A DNA stretch of 64,000 nucleotides, from positions 124,001 to 188,000 of the forward strand of contig BLJB01000222.1 of assembly GCA_013423325.1 (NCBI GenBank), written 5' to 3'. The notes below the pieces were generated by a model, which did no database searches, was not told the origin of the DNA, and saw nothing but the letters and a program-made list of their open reading frames with translations. The DNA is from Usnea hakonensis (lineage: Eukaryota; Ascomycota; Lecanoromycetes; Lecanorales; Parmeliaceae). Positions 19,722-31,728 of this stretch are shown here, one piece after another. Each line of letters opens with the position of its first letter. Position 1 is the stretch's first letter. The position numbers were made by a program, and so were the translations under genes.

Positions 19722-22610
19722 ATGGCATCGGACCTTCCCCATCTCGCGAAAAGTCTGTATGCCCGCTGTGTACTTGACCAAAGCTATGCAAGGTATGGGC
19801 TTGAAGCCATTACATTTAAGTCATGTGACTGCGATTGGTCTAAATTTCTTGCTCGACGGATAGAGTATCTCTTTGAACAGCAGCCACAAGCTGCGAGTGT
19901 AAATCATGACCTTTTCTCCCTTGCCGTCGCTTCTCTAGATTGCTTTCTCCAGGCGAATGTTACAGGACCTCCATTGCCATACAACCCGGCCGATGGGATC
20001 CTTCCAAACTCTCTCTTCGAAGGGACAAACATCACTGTTGAAAGGCTTCGAAAGCAACTTATTTCAAGCCTGAGTATTGATGGAGAGGCCATTTATCAGC
20101 TCACTCCCCTTATCGAGCTCTTGTGCTTGGCCAAATGTATTCTAAATCACCCATTGATGACGCAAGACTTCGCGCTCAAATTGGCTCGGTTGAGGGTGAA
20201 TTTCTGGCATCAGCGGCTCCTTACTGATATTTCTTCGCGTTTACAGCAGACCATATACGAGGATTTACAGCTTATTACCGACAGCGTGTTTGCAGGTTCT
20301 GCGAATCATCGTATTGTCACACCTGCTCAGTTTCTCCTTGAACGGGCAACAATCCACATGCATCACGGCTTTGACCAAAGAGCAAGAGCTGATATTAAAC
20401 AAGCAGCTGTGGAAAGATCGTTTCATTTTGAGTTGACTGGGAGGTTAGGGAAACGAACAAAATTTCAAGAAAAAGAGTTGAGCCAGCTGGTGGTGCTTGC
20501 TAAGAGCGCAGACGATAATGAGGACTTTGATCGATGCCGAGAAAGTCCAGGCGCAGATATTGGGAGAACTGAATTACGCTATTCTCAACCAACGGAAGCA
20601 GCACCTCGAACGCTGAATCTCAATGATGATACGCTGTTGGAGTCAATTGCGTTTTCTAAAGTCAAGGTGTCCGCACCCGACCATCAGAAATCTGATCACC
20701 CTGATCCATCGCTAGAATCTTTGGATCCTGGGAACCAGCCTGTTTTACAGCCGCTTGACGCGATTATCCTCCTCGCTACAGCCTCGTCCATCACAAATAC
20801 TTCACCAACAGATGAATTGACTCGAGAGGAAACCTTGCCGTACGCCGAGCGGGTAATCTCAGGGGGTAGCTCAAACTGGCAGGTGTACACTCAAGCTCTT
20901 ATAGTCCGAAGCCGAATCGAAGGTTATCGATCACGCACCATTGAACGAGGCGTGCTTCAGCTGCAAGCTGTCGTTGACCAAGTGATTGCGGAGACTCTAC
21001 CTTTTGAGTCTTCCAAGGACGGTCAACAGTCCACAGAGACTATTTCTACAACCTTCCTGCCTCAACCAAAGTCTTCCGAGTCAGCTTCTGCCTCCGAACG
21101 TCTCCAGTACATCCACGAACTCGCTTCACCTCCACGATGGAAACTCGAATCTGAACTTGCAGACCGCTGGGTATCTCTTGGTGGACTTCAAACTGCACTA
21201 GAGATCTATGGGCGTCTCCAGATGTGGGCTGAAGTAGCTCTGTGCTGGGCAGCAAATGATCGGGAGGACAAAGCTCGGAAAATCATACGGCGTCAGCTGT
21301 ACAACTCTGTCATCACCACATCTACAACAAAGCTACTCGAAGATGATGAAGACAATGATGTTGGAGACTATAGGGTTGAACGTGATCCTCTGCCAGTCGA
21401 TGCTCCGCGTCTTTTCTGCATTCTCGGAGATCTTGAAAAGTCGACAGCGGCGTATGAGCGTGCTTGGGAGATTTCGAAGCAACGATATGCTCGTGCGCAG
21501 CGCTCGTTGGGCAGACATTACGCAAGCAATGGCGATCTTGACAGCGCCGCCACAGCTTACGCAAAATCTTTGAATGTGAACCCGCAAAACCATGCAATAT
21601 GGTTTGCCCTGGGCTGCATCAGACTTCAACAAGAGAACTGGACTAGCGCTGCGGACGCATTTGGACGTGCTGTACAAATCGAGGATACTGATGCAGAGTC
21701 TTGGAGCAATCTTGCGGTGGCCCTGCTCAAAGTCCCACCAGATGTAGCTCCAGACAGCCTAGATAGCTCTAAAACAGAACCAGACAAAGCTCGGCCCCAA
21801 ACCGACAACTTACTTAAAGATGATACTAATGACTCCAAAGTACCGAAAACGGACCCCCAGAAACACATACGGCAGGCTTTCGTTGCGCTAAAGCGTGCCG
21901 CAGCCTTGAAGAGGGAGTCCTTCCGAATTTGGCAGAACCTGCTTAGTGTCTCGGTTCAACTATCACCGCCCCCATATAATGAAATTATAATTACCCAAAC
22001 TCGACTCATTGACCTCCTCAGAAAATCTGAAGGTGAGAAATGCGTCGATGTCGACATTGTCGAAGCGCTAGTCGCACACCTGATCACTGCCTATCCACAC
22101 GTTCAAACAGAGATTGGTATAACGGATAGACAGTCCAACGATGACGGGATGGATCAAGCATCAGACCCTCAAAGGATGGGCTTTAAACGAATGGTCATCG
22201 ACCTAGTTCAGAAAAAGATCACGCCGCTCATTACCTCCTCTCGCCGCCTATGGCTCATCGCCGCCAAGCTATCCCTCTACCTCCAGCATCCCTCCGCAGC
22301 CTTATCCGCCTACGAGAAGGCATGGCGCGTCACGTTGAATCAACCTGGATGGGAAAGCGGGACCGTGGAGGCAAAGGCCGCTTGGAAAGAAGTCGCGGAC
22401 TCAACGATCGATTTGTTGGATGGTTATGAGAGTTTGGGGGAGAGGAGTAGGGAAGCGGGGATGGGGGCTGGAGAGATGGTGGCTAGGGATTGGAGGTTTA
22501 AGGCGAGGAGTGCTGTTAGGGCTGTGTTGGCGAGGGCGAGGGAGGGGTGGGAAGGCGATGAGGGGTATGAGGTTTTGAGTGAGAGATTGCAGGAGCTGAA
22601 GGGTGTATGA
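19722..22610 (+). CDS. TPR protein of the TTC27/Emw1 family, 962 aa
   Basis: A single uninterrupted exon. The C-terminal half has tetratricopeptide repeats, clearest at about residues 575-670: AAYERAWEISKQRYARAQRSL, then LGRHYASNGDLDSAATAYAK, NPQNHAIWFALGCIRLQ, and NWTSAADAFGRAVQIE with SWSNLAVALL. This block, with PPRWKLESELADRW and ALEIYGRLQMWAEVALCW before it, is characteristic of TTC27 (yeast Emw1). The family is reported as essential and linked to cell-wall integrity and protein production. The N-terminal half is helical and less conserved, with acidic linkers. No membrane segment or signal peptide. Length is near the family norm. It likely works in the cytosol as a scaffold; the partner cannot be inferred here. 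Confidence 0.85.
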   Translation: MASDLPHLAKSLYARCVLDQSYARYGLEAITFKSCDCDWSKFLARRIEYLFEQQPQAASVNHDLFSLAVASLDCFLQANVTGPPLPYNPADGILPNSLFEGTNITVERLRKQLISSLSIDGEAIYQLTPLIELLCLAKCILNHPLMTQDFALKLARLRVNFWHQRLLTDISSRLQQTIYEDLQLITDSVFAGSANHRIVTPAQFLLERATIHMHHGFDQRARADIKQAAVERSFHFELTGRLGKRTKFQEKELSQLVVLAKSADDNEDFDRCRESPGADIGRTELRYSQPTEAAPRTLNLNDDTLLESIAFSKVKVSAPDHQKSDHPDPSLESLDPGNQPVLQPLDAIILLATASSITNTSPTDELTREETLPYAERVISGGSSNWQVYTQALIVRSRIEGYRSRTIERGVLQLQAVVDQVIAETLPFESSKDGQQSTETISTTFLPQPKSSESASASERLQYIHELASPPRWKLESELADRWVSLGGLQTALEIYGRLQMWAEVALCWAANDREDKARKIIRRQLYNSVITTSTTKLLEDDEDNDVGDYRVERDPLPVDAPRLFCILGDLEKSTAAYERAWEISKQRYARAQRSLGRHYASNGDLDSAATAYAKSLNVNPQNHAIWFALGCIRLQQENWTSAADAFGRAVQIEDTDAESWSNLAVALLKVPPDVAPDSLDSSKTEPDKARPQTDNLLKDDTNDSKVPKTDPQKHIRQAFVALKRAAALKRESFRIWQNLLSVSVQLSPPPYNEIIITQTRLIDLLRKSEGEKCVDVDIVEALVAHLITAYPHVQTEIGITDRQSNDDGMDQASDPQRMGFKRMVIDLVQKKITPLITSSRRLWLIAAKLSLYLQHPSAALSAYEKAWRVTLNQPGWESGTVEAKAAWKEVADSTIDLLDGYESLGERSREAGMGAGEMVARDWRFKARSAVRAVLARAREGWEGDEGYEVLSERLQELKGV

Positions 22611-23032
22611 CGTTTTTACGATCTTCAAGATATACCGAGATCAAAAGTCTTGTGGACGAAGATTTCATAGCTGAATGTGAGACGCTGTCAGAGTTATGGA
22701 ATGATTACGAAATTGGAGAGATGTTGCCGCATTTTCACAGCCCAGTTTTTGGTACCATGAGAGGCATGCATTGAAAACAGTATGTCTAATGAACCCTAAC
22801 TGTAAGGTCCTAACCGGACTCCGCGGGAAGTCATCGTTGCGTACTGATATGTTGGTGATTATCCTGGCACAGGCTCTGGTCTATCTATGTGGCTGTTCAA
22901 AGGACCGTGTTGTTAAGTCTTCAGGCCTGCAATTTGGGTTTGTGCGCATTTGTCGTTTCTCGAGCCTGTCTGCACCCTCAAAGAATCGCCATGTAACAAA
23001 GTCTGACAGCTCAGATCTTCGGCCACTTCATA
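22611..23032. other. convergent intergenic spacer
   Basis: About 420 bp between the 3' ends of the TPR gene (plus) and the first 2EXR-type gene (minus). No coding or structured feature recognised; it must hold both transcript ends. Confidence 0.5.
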
Positions 23033-24547
23033 TTACCTTGTCGCAGGAGGCCGGCCTAACCTTCTCTGATTTATCGGGTGGTTCCACATGTTAGCCTGCA
23101 TGTATAGTCGACTCAAGGCCCAGTCAAAGTCTCTAGGGTATCTCAACACGAGCGGCCGTCCATCTTTGTCTCTGCGCCTTTCCAGGGCCATCTTCACTGC
23201 CTTTAAATGTCGGTCCTTATGGTCCTGCAAATCTTTCCTGAAACCATGCAGCTCCTCCTCTAGCTGCGGTGCAAGTGCTGCTGCCTCTTCCATCGAGGAG
23301 ATCGCTTCCTCCCATTGACCCAATTTGTTATTGCATCGCCCATTCATTCGGCAAGCCGACATATAGATATTTTCTGGAGAGACGAAAGAATGCATCCCAA
23401 TTCCTTCTACCTTTGTCATTGTCATAACGCGTCCACTCCATTTCCGACCTTGGTCCCACTCTTCCAAGTCGCAGTAAGCCTCTGCGAGGTCGTATCGGAT
23501 GCACAAGACAAGGAATCTGTATGCTTTTCGGTTTGGCATATATCCAGAATGTTTGGGGGCCCGGTCAATCACGGAGCACCGGTCCTTCAGCATGATCATA
23601 GCGCACTCGAAGATTCTGATGCTTTTGCGGGCGCGGCAGTAGTGCGGAATGTCAGTATTTTTAGATACTCTCTCGCCTTCTCGGATCTCCGCCATCACCT
23701 TGGATATATCTTCATTCCAGGATGGAACTTTTTTGCAAATGCCTGCGCATAGGTCCCTTTTGTATTCTTCGTCCAACGGTCCAGTAATGCTGGAAGATGC
23801 AAACTGGCGGAGAGAGCGAAGAGGTTTCAGCAGACCTTCCAATACCGGTATGCTGAACGAAGGACGTTCTGGCTTGTCGTCGACTGTTCTATTGCAATTG
23901 AGATTGATCAACAGTGAGCTTCCAATGATCGCATCTGGAGACTGCCCCCCGATTAGCAGTGCTGTGCAAAATGCTGGCATATCAGCTCCTGGAAAGACAA
24001 GCTACACAAGGTCAAAAATCAGCCTGCCATGTTATACAAGATCAAGTTAGAAAAAAACACCGGACCACGTACGTGAATTGTATTTTCATTCACCACTTGG
24101 ATGACTTGTTCTGGCTTGACTTCAATGTGCAACGCAGTATACACAAAGCGAGATGCCGTCAGTCCTTGTGCAACAACAGGGACTCCAAGCCATTTGAAGT
24201 TAATGTCCCATTCCGTAAGATCCGACGTCACCTTAACAAACATGTTCTGATCGTAGAGAACATTGCTGGCTTCACGATTGATCTGGCGATTCGCACATAA
24301 AATTGCGACGTGGAAGTGGTATATGTGGGTAGGGCGAGGTGTACTGTAGTATTTTCTGCCCGGCTCTGGCTGGTACTCCCATTCCTGAAACAGCTTGTGA
24401 GCTTCAATTTATCACTTAAAACTTACTTGGACGTACTGGGTCTTCTTCTTCGGGCCACTGCTTGGTATATTCGGTCGAAAGTAGGTAATAATAGATCTGA
24501 TTGCGAATCTCGGCGGGGAGACATAGGAAGGGGAGGACATCCATATC
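23033..24547 (-). CDS. 2EXR-type protein with C-terminal helical/TPR-like region, paralogue 1, 463 aa
   Basis: Exons 24547-24437, 24384-24073 and 24001-23033, all phase 0. The N-terminus MDVLPFLCLPAEIRNQIYYYLLSTEYTKQ is the F-box-like helix that opens fungal 2EXR proteins (LP-E-RN-IY--LL). ILCANRQINREASNVLY follows, the second conserved block of that family. From about residue 250 the protein is helical, with YDLAEAYCDLEEWDQGRKW and CNNKLGQWEEAISSMEEAAALAPQ spaced like tetratricopeptide repeats. The first donor is taken as GTACGT because the nearby GTAAGT would shift the frame. Function is unknown; the family is large and variable in fungi. It is divergent from paralogue 2 across 341 bp, so the two probably arose by local duplication. 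Confidence 0.75.
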
Positions 24548-24888
24548 TGGAAATTCTAAGTGGTATCCTAGTTGAAAGACTGCAAGCTGCTTTGGATGCC
24601 GTGTCGAAGAGAGTATACATATAAAAGTGAAGACACGGCTGTCTTGTCGGGTGACTAAGCACAGGCTTGTAGACATTCACACGTGATTAATGGAAAAGAG
24701 GCAAATATTCAGTGATCACATGGCATCCAGATTTAGCTTGCAAGCGGTTGATCAACACAACAATAATCATGAATTGTGAATATCAAATAGTCATATGATC
24801 GTGCTTGAATATTTATATTGTTAACACCCACCAGATGACATATTAAAATCCCCAAAGGACTGAAACCTACAAAGCAAGCAATCCTAAG
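24548..24888. promoter_or_regulatory. shared divergent promoter of 2EXR paralogues 1 and 2
   Basis: 341 bp separate the opposing start codons at 24547 and 24889. The half nearest paralogue 2 is AT-rich (around 24780-24850). No motif could be assigned. Confidence 0.45.
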
Positions 24889-26201
24889 ATGACAATATCA
24901 AAGATGGCTGGAAGCCCAGGGCAATGTCTGTTTTTGAGTCTACCACTCGAGCTCCGAAATCCCATCTACTCCCAATTGCTATCTACGAAGCACACAAGAG
25001 AAGACACCGTAACTCACAGAAAGGTAACGATATTTTTGCAGTCTGCTGGTTGCACATAGATAACAAATGACAGATCCCGGCCAATCCACATGAAGGGCAC
25101 CGCTACCATCTAGCTCACACTTACCACTTCCAAACTGCTATACTCCGCTGCAACCGCCAAATCAACGAAGAAGCTACAGCCATCTTTCGGGAGAATCTAT
25201 TCGTTTCCGTCTCACAGAATGAGACTATCGTAGGTAGGCGGCGTTCTAGACTCGATTTCCTAAGAAATAGTCTATGGAACATGGGCCTGCCAGTTCTTGC
25301 TCATCATGAAAATGCAAAGAACTTTCAGGGATTTGCTATGGAGATCCACTTCGGATCAAGTCATTCAACCGATAGCACAGAAATGTGGTGGAATAGCCCA
25401 AAGCCTCAGCAATGGAAAAGCCGACCCAAGATCATGGTCGTGGCGGACGATTTGCAAGAAACCTGCAAAATTGTCATGTGGGGAATTTTAAGAGCACCCA
25501 AAAAACCAGAGATACATCCTCTGGTAGCAACAATGCCACTGGTAGATGTCTTGCCTATGACAGATCGACACGATAGCTCAGGCGAGCAACTGAGACCAGC
25601 AGTTCGAAAGCTTCTTGAGCCGCTCTGTTTCTTGCACAACCTAGGACTCGTCATCATCGAGGGTTCGACGCCAAAGCGATATACTGACGAAGTCAAGCGG
25701 AGAATCCAAAGGCGGGCACCGAGTTCACAAGAGCTGGTTCATTCGATGTCCTGGCTGAAAGAACAAGGTGACATAAACGTATTGAGTAATGATCTTGACT
25801 CAGCTGCTATACAGTACGAGGTCGCTCTTGACCAGCTCCTAGCAGGCTTTCACTGGGGTGTGAAAGACGAAACGGTCGTCGGAGGTAAATTCAATGGAGT
25901 CCCTGTTCGCGAAGCCTTAAAATTGCTCCACTGGAGGCTGTACCTAAGTCTCGCCTCGACGAATATTCGGCTCAAAAATAACGCAATGGCTCATCGTTGG
26001 ACCAATGTTATCCTCTGTGATCACCAATGTACCGATTACTCGGTCGCCCATCTGTGGTATTACAGGGCTTCCGCTAGCGAGCGTCTGGGACAAACCAAAT
26101 ATGCATATGAGGAGATGCGACAGGCACTGGTGAGACAGCCCCGCGATGAAGTCATCTCGACCAAGCTTGCTATTTTGAAGTCGAAACTCGATGATGAGTA
26201 A
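24889..26201 (+). CDS. 2EXR-type protein, paralogue 2, 420 aa
   Basis: Exons 24889-25023 and 25074-26201, phase 0, with a 50-nt intron (GTAACG donor, GATAAC branch, GACAG acceptor). The N-terminus has LSLPLELRNPIYSQLLSTKHTRE and then ILRCNRQINEEATAIFRENLF, matching paralogue 1 block for block. The C-terminal 150 residues carry TPR-like helices: DLDSAAIQYEVALDQLLAG, LYLSLASTNIRLKNNAMAH, ASERLGQTKYAYEEMRQAL. The protein starts at the first ATG; a second Met six codons later is also possible. No catalytic residues, signal peptide or membrane segment are visible. Role unknown. Confidence 0.75.
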
Positions 26202-26809
26202 TGTGGGATCTTGCGCACCTGATGAACGGATTTCAGATGCGACTGTCAAGTAAAGTTGAGCCTTTGACGATAGGGCCACCTAACTACGACTGGTCTTTAG
26301 CAGTTCCAAATTGATTTTGTGAGACCAACTCTAGTAACAATGGTCGAAAGTAGATAGGCTCAATACAGAGACGTGTTGAAGACATAGGCCTTTATATGGT
26401 GAGCATAGCCTCGGATGTGCGACTACAAAGTGCTTTGATAGACAGAACAAAGACCACGATCTTGCGTAGGACTTTTGTATCTCAAAGGCAGTGTTCCAGT
26501 GTGTCTAGAGTGGAGTAGGGTAAAATATCTATTCATCGACTAGATGTTGATTGGCGCGAGCCTTGAATCGACAGAGTTTCAGGGGTAGCTGCTACCCCTC
26601 GGATGTCTCACTTTCCTACTCTGTAACACCAGTCTTCGTCTTTCCCGGTTTGATCCCTAATAAGTTGTATACATCAACTTCTCTCATCCCTCGCTGTCGT
26701 TCTCTGCCCTAGAAAGTTTACCGCTAGCGCAGCTGCATGCGTGTCGGACCGCACGATTAAAAAAACGTTTTTTCCTACAACATACCATTTTCTTCATTGC
26801 GACAGCAAC
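26202..26809. other. intergenic, upstream of 2EXR paralogue 3
   Basis: 608 bp with no coding frame of note. A CT-rich stretch at about 26620-26710, upstream of the 26810 start, looks like a typical fungal promoter/5' UTR pyrimidine tract. Confidence 0.5.
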
Positions 26810-28183
26810 ATGACATGCCCATTTATCGATAAGATGCCGCTGGAGGTGCGCAATATGATCTACCCATATCTACTGTCCACTGAGCACACAAAGCGGCCCG
26901 TTCGCGACAATGAGGTAATATCTTTCCGAGACTACCTAGTCAGGTATCCTAGCTTAGGTAGATTCTCAAGAGTAGCTGATCTGCCATACTCGGTATAGAA
27001 AGCTTCGCGCGCCAACCGGGGCATGCGGTCCACCCATCTATTTGACTTCCAGCCGAAGATACTTCTTGTTAACAAGCAGATTAACAAAGAGGCCCGCGGG
27101 TTCCTCAATCGGGACAATCTATTCGTGCTAATAAGGTACCCTTATGTGATTGAGCCAGAGTTTTGGACGGACTTGGACTCGACGCTGGATTTGACACAGA
27201 TAGCCGCAGGAGCGAATGCAGTATCCAAAGTCCGGTCCGCTTTACTTATCAGCCTGCAAGTTGATTTCCGCGTTCCGGCCGACGACATCTTCCATGACGA
27301 GTCGCAATTTGTGATCGCTGGAAGCGAGCTTCCGGTTTTCTGCAGGATTTTGAAGCAGCTCGACAATGTGATAAATGACGAGCGCGAGTCCATTCCTGGG
27401 TTCAGATTGGTGCTTAGAATGCTTCCGTCTTACCGACTGGGCGCCGACGCTTTTGTGAATACAAGATCATCAAAGAGGCTGTCAAAGAGGCCGCACTCTT
27501 TACCACACCAGCGCGCGCTTCTAGAACCTTTCGTAGCGCTTCATGGGATAACCAAAATTGAGATAGATGATGCGGATGGCAAAGGCAAATATATAGATGC
27601 GCAATTGATGGCAGACATCAAAGAGAGAGCCAATCAGCCACCGGACAGTATGAAAGTGATTCTGAATGAATCAGACAAGATCAAGGTGAAGGGGAATGAA
27701 GCTTTCCGGGCTTGTGACTTTTCGCTGGCTTATTCCCTTTACTCATTGGCTCTACAGAATCTTAATAGCGGGAGACGTTACTTGAACACGGATACTCGAG
27801 AAGGCTTACCAAGTGATATGCCCGAGGAAACGTATTACCGAGCCCACTTGCTATTGGCAGTGCGGATACGTTCCAACTCGGTTGCCGCACTCCTGCACTT
27901 GCAGCAGTGGGTGACTGCGCACGAGAGGGCTACTGAGATCATTGAGAAGATCAGGGTTGCCAAGGGGGACATCAGCATCAATCCCGACGAGGTGGTCAAG
28001 ATTCATCATCGCAGAGCGCTGGCGAGCAAGGGAATGGGGAAAATGCCTCATGCGGTTGAGGAGATTCGCGAGGCATTGAGCCTTGATCCAAGAAATACGA
28101 GGATGAAGGCAGAATTAAAGGAATGGCTGTATGCGATGAATCAGAAAGAGGTTCAAGCGGCGATGAAGGCATTGAGCATGTGA
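26810..28183 (+). CDS. 2EXR-type protein, paralogue 3, 429 aa
   Basis: Exons 26810-26914 and 26999-28183, phase 0; the 84-nt intron (GTAATA donor, GTATAG end) interrupts the protein at the same relative place as in paralogues 1 and 2. Exon 1 has DKMPLEVRNMIYPYLLSTEHTK. Exon 2 has ILLVNKQINKEARGFLNRDNLF, then a variable middle. The TPR-like tail contains KVKGNEAFRACDFSLAYSLY, LLAVRIRSNSVAALLHLQQW and ASKGMGKMPHAVEEIREALS followed by LDPRN, the strongest TPR match of the three. KGNEAF is the usual opening of the Hsp90/70-binding type TPR. This suggests chaperone or protein-complex binding, but that is inference. Confidence 0.78.
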
Positions 28184-28429
28184 TGGACACGGCTTGCGTT
28201 CCAATGAGATTTTGGGACATGGAGAGTTTCGATGGCTAAGCCCTCGAGAGGAGTGGCGTATCAGCTTCCTCGAGCTCAATTGACTGGGTGCTCGGAGAGT
28301 TTGCTAATGATCTGCTTGAGCTATCAGGCCTTCAGCATCACATCATGTTGTTCTAATACATCCAAGATCTAATCTCCTTGTGATCATGATTTGTACTTCG
28401 TATCTCTAACCAACGCCGACGCTGATCCA

Positions 28430-29249
28430 TCATATCCACCATCCAAAACTTCCGTCAAATGCAGGATCTTCAGCTAAATCCCCGTACCGTATTTCCTCAA
28501 ATGTTGGCACTGTATTGGGCTTGTAGAAACATAGCAGTCTTTCCATATCCTTCTCCTCCATTTCCACCAGGTCTTCCAAGCTCCATTGTTCGCACACTTT
28601 GCTCATCCACCCCATCCTCTTTGGACCCTCTTCACTGTCCGGTGCCACTTTCCTCAATTTCCTCCTCAACGTACCAACTTTCTGTATTGCAGCCCCAATG
28701 TTGTTGGGCAGGTTCTTCGCAATTTGTTTCCGCACAATGCTGGCCAGCTTCGGCCCGTTGCCGTTTGTAGATACCATGATCTGTAAGGGCCCGTCTCTGT
28801 GAACGCTACCAAAGTAGAAGTCACATTCCGGAGGTACATCTGCTATGTTGGCTGCTACCTTCTTCTCTTTGCACAGTTTCCAGATATCGGTGGAGGCGTC
28901 GGGGTCATCAATAGCTGTAAGAACCATGTCCACATTGTCGAGGTCCGAGGGCTCAAACTTGCGGTCATGATAGTCGACTTGGCCTTTTTCTATGCGAAAG
29001 GCCACTTCGGGGTTGAGGCCATCTCGAGGAGAAACAACCGTCACTTTGGCGTCTGCATTAAGAACGTTCAGAATGCGACCTGCAGCTACCTAGGTCGACG
29101 ATCAGTTGCCGCTACCACTGCTGGGTCAAGCAGAGAAGGTGCATGGGGCTTACCTCTCCTCCTCCCACCACCAGTACACGCTTGTTTCGAATCTGCCAGG
29201 CAAGGATCAATGAACCACCGCCTTCAACAGGTGGAAAGTTCTCTAGCAT
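28430..29249 (-). CDS. MET8: siroheme synthase: precorrin-2 dehydrogenase / sirohydrochlorin ferrochelatase, 251 aa
   Basis: Exons 29249-29154 and 29089-28430, phase 0, 64-nt intron with GTAAGC donor and CTAG end. The N-terminal Rossmann fold shows RVLVVGGGE-VAAGRIL at about residues 24-38, split by the intron, then VTVVSPRDG. ADVPPECDFYFGSV follows; ECDFYF matches the region of the Met8 catalytic aspartate and the tetrapyrrole site. STNGNGPKLASIVRKQI is the family helix, and the C-terminal domain ends WSLEDLVEMEEKDMERLL. Met8 oxidises precorrin-2 with NAD and inserts Fe2+ to give siroheme, the cofactor of sulfite and nitrite reductase. Length is close to yeast Met8 (274 aa). Confidence 0.9.
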
Positions 29250-29530
29250 AATTGTGTGCAGCTTGAAATAATGATTGTGAAAATTGATGATAGCAAAGAT
29301 CCAACTCGACCTTGTACTCACTAACAATATATCATCTTTTCGCAATGGCTCATCCCATGCTCTCCAGTTATTCCCTTGCCACTTGAGCCCGCGGCATTTA
29401 CACTCGGTGTTAAGGTACACCCCTCCATCGGCGTTCGGCAAGTCCCGCCACCGGTTCTCTAGCTCTACCTCAGACAATGGAGATGCACGAGGATAGCATT
29501 TTGACTTGACTCTCTGAAAAGCAGGGCGAC
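29250..29530. promoter_or_regulatory. divergent promoter between MET8 and the FYVE gene
   Basis: 281 bp separate the opposing starts at 29249 and 29531. No specific site assigned; whether the two genes share control is unknown, as their functions are unrelated. Confidence 0.4.
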
Positions 29531-31630
29531 ATGTCTGCTCGGAAGCTCGGGGGAGGTAGAGTGCTGGGTAGTGGGAGATCTCTGTCGCCAGCATATCCTC
29601 CAAGGAACTCAAGCCTACTCTCACCATCAGCCAGCTCTGTGTCCGTCAGTTCCTCCTCCCAGCCCTCAACGGACGCCCAGGACTTAAGTTCTAGGATCTC
29701 GCTAGACCAGAGTGATGGAGATAGCTCTGCTGCGGCTGCCATGGCAGCATCCGCAAGACTTGCTTGCCCCATATGTAACGAAGAAATGGTAGGAACTGCC
29801 TTGGGGGATTGGTGCATCAGGGAACGGGCGTGCTGACTGTGGGCATAAGGTTACTCTGTTGCAGCTAAACCGACATCTTGACGACACCCACAAAAACCTT
29901 GAGGAGGTCAAGCAAAAGGAGGCCAAAGACTGGTTCAAGACTCAGATGGTCAAAGCGAAACGATTCCAGCCATTGGCCGTGCTCAACCAGAAATTCAAAG
30001 GGCTAGACGTCTTCGACTCGGACGAGAGACCGCAATCACCTCAGCTACAAGCAAACGCTCCACCTTCAGAGCCTCCACAGCCAGATCCTGAGGACGTTGT
30101 CACTCGAGCCCATTGGCAGAGACATGGACCGAATGACGCTTGCTCGGAGCCAGCATGCGGCAAGAGGCTTACAACGGCCAACGGCAATGTGAATTGCAGA
30201 AGTTGTGGAAAGCTTTTCTGTGACGAGCACACGATGTACAAGATGAAGCTTTCGAGGTCGGCTCAGCATGAACCTGTGAGGGGTCTTTGGTGCAGGGTTT
30301 GTGAAACATGCTACAAGTCGAGAGAGGGCTACAACGACCGACACGGCTTCGAACGAGACCACACTACAAGCTTTCAGCAGTATCGCAGGAAGACTGTTGA
30401 TAAGACACTGCTCGAGGTGTCTCGCTTGGAGAAGCGTCTGACAAAACTTACGCAGCTCCTTGCCAATCCATTGCTGGAAAGCAATCCTCAAGGAGCCGGC
30501 CTGCTTTGGTCTTTGACGGGCGGAAAATCTCAACGAAAACAAGCAGAGCAGTCTATAGTCGACTGGGAAGATGATGCCACTGTTCAAAGATGTCCCTTCT
30601 GCCAGCAAGAGTTCTCCAATTATACATTCAGAAGGCATCACTGCAGACTTTGCGGCCGTGTGGTCTGCGGAGATCCTTCGACAGATTGCTCGACGGAAGT
30701 CGGACTGACTGTTGCTGCTGGTATGTCATTCTCTATCTATCTGAGTCCTATTTGACTGACTTCTCAGTGTCTGACAACGTTACAGAGAAAGCTGTTGGAC
30801 AAGTTGGTGTTGATGTAAGAATGTGCAAAGAATGCCGGACCACGGTCTTCAGCAGGAGTGACTTTGCAGCTGCCCTAGCCCACAAGCCGCCAGATACTCG
30901 GGCATATGAGAATCTCGTTCAATTCGAAAGGGGTATTCGCCTAATGATGCCAAAATTTCAGCGGCTGCTGACGATACTACAGTAAGTAGCAATGGTGATC
31001 ATAGTGCTTGATTAGCTAACAGCGAGTAGAGACCCAGACAATCCTCCTTCTCAAGTCCAACTTGCCGATGCTTCCAGAACGCGGAAACGGCTGGTCGACG
31101 CCTTTGGTCAGTACAATACTGCCGCTCGCCGAATTCGAGACCTTCCAACAGACTCGCCTACTCAGCAAAAGCTGCAAAAAGCTATTTTCCAACAGAGCTC
31201 AAATTTCCTTCAGATCCATATGCTCCCACTTAAGGCGCTCCCTAAGGTCCTTAAGCATGCCACAGCCCACGGTATTGGCTACCCCGAACGAGCGCCACCC
31301 AACGGAAAACCGACTGGTGCGCTTGCATCTATCAAGTACAACGATATTGACAACGCCTCCCAAGTCAGTAGTAGCAGTGCTGTATCCGCTTTGGAAGCAG
31401 AGGAAAAAACGCTGCGTGAGACGCTGATGGTGCTTGAAGAGCAATTGTTTCTCGTCAAAGAACAAGTAGCCGACGCTAACAAGCGGAGGAAGTTCGATGA
31501 AGTTAGCAGTCTTGCGCAGAACGTGGAGGATCTGAGCAAGGAGATCGACCAGGTCCAAGGGCAACTCGGGCAGCTTGATTTCGCAGGCGCGTATGGGGCC
31601 CAGTCACCGAGTATTCTGCTTCCAAGATGA
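29531..31630 (+). CDS. PEP7: endosomal FYVE tethering protein, Vac1/Pep7 (Rabenosyn-5-like), 641 aa
   Basis: Exons 29531-29788, 29850-30720, 30786-30981 and 31030-31630; phases 0, 1, 2 agree. A Ser-rich N-terminus leads to a C2H2 finger: CPIC at 79-82 completed across intron 1 by LNRHLDDTH at 92-100. The first FYVE-like zinc domain is at about 184-240 (CGKRL, NCRSCGKLFCDEH). The second runs from about 334 to 420, with CPFCQQEF and the signature RRHHCRLCG that binds phosphatidylinositol-3-phosphate, split by intron 2. The tail has the Rab-binding helical region and a coiled coil (EEKTLRETLMVLEEQ). This order matches yeast Vac1/Pep7, which links Rab5-GTP, PI3P and SNARE/Vps45 for Golgi-to-endosome fusion. 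Nothing is missing. Confidence 0.9.
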
Positions 31631-31728
31631 GAGAAGGGTGAAATCGGATGCAGCATCTTGGTGAACGGCCAACGTTGCAAATTATGAATGGGTAGAACAA
31701 CAGCTTACCAGTCGTAGCAAGAGAAGAC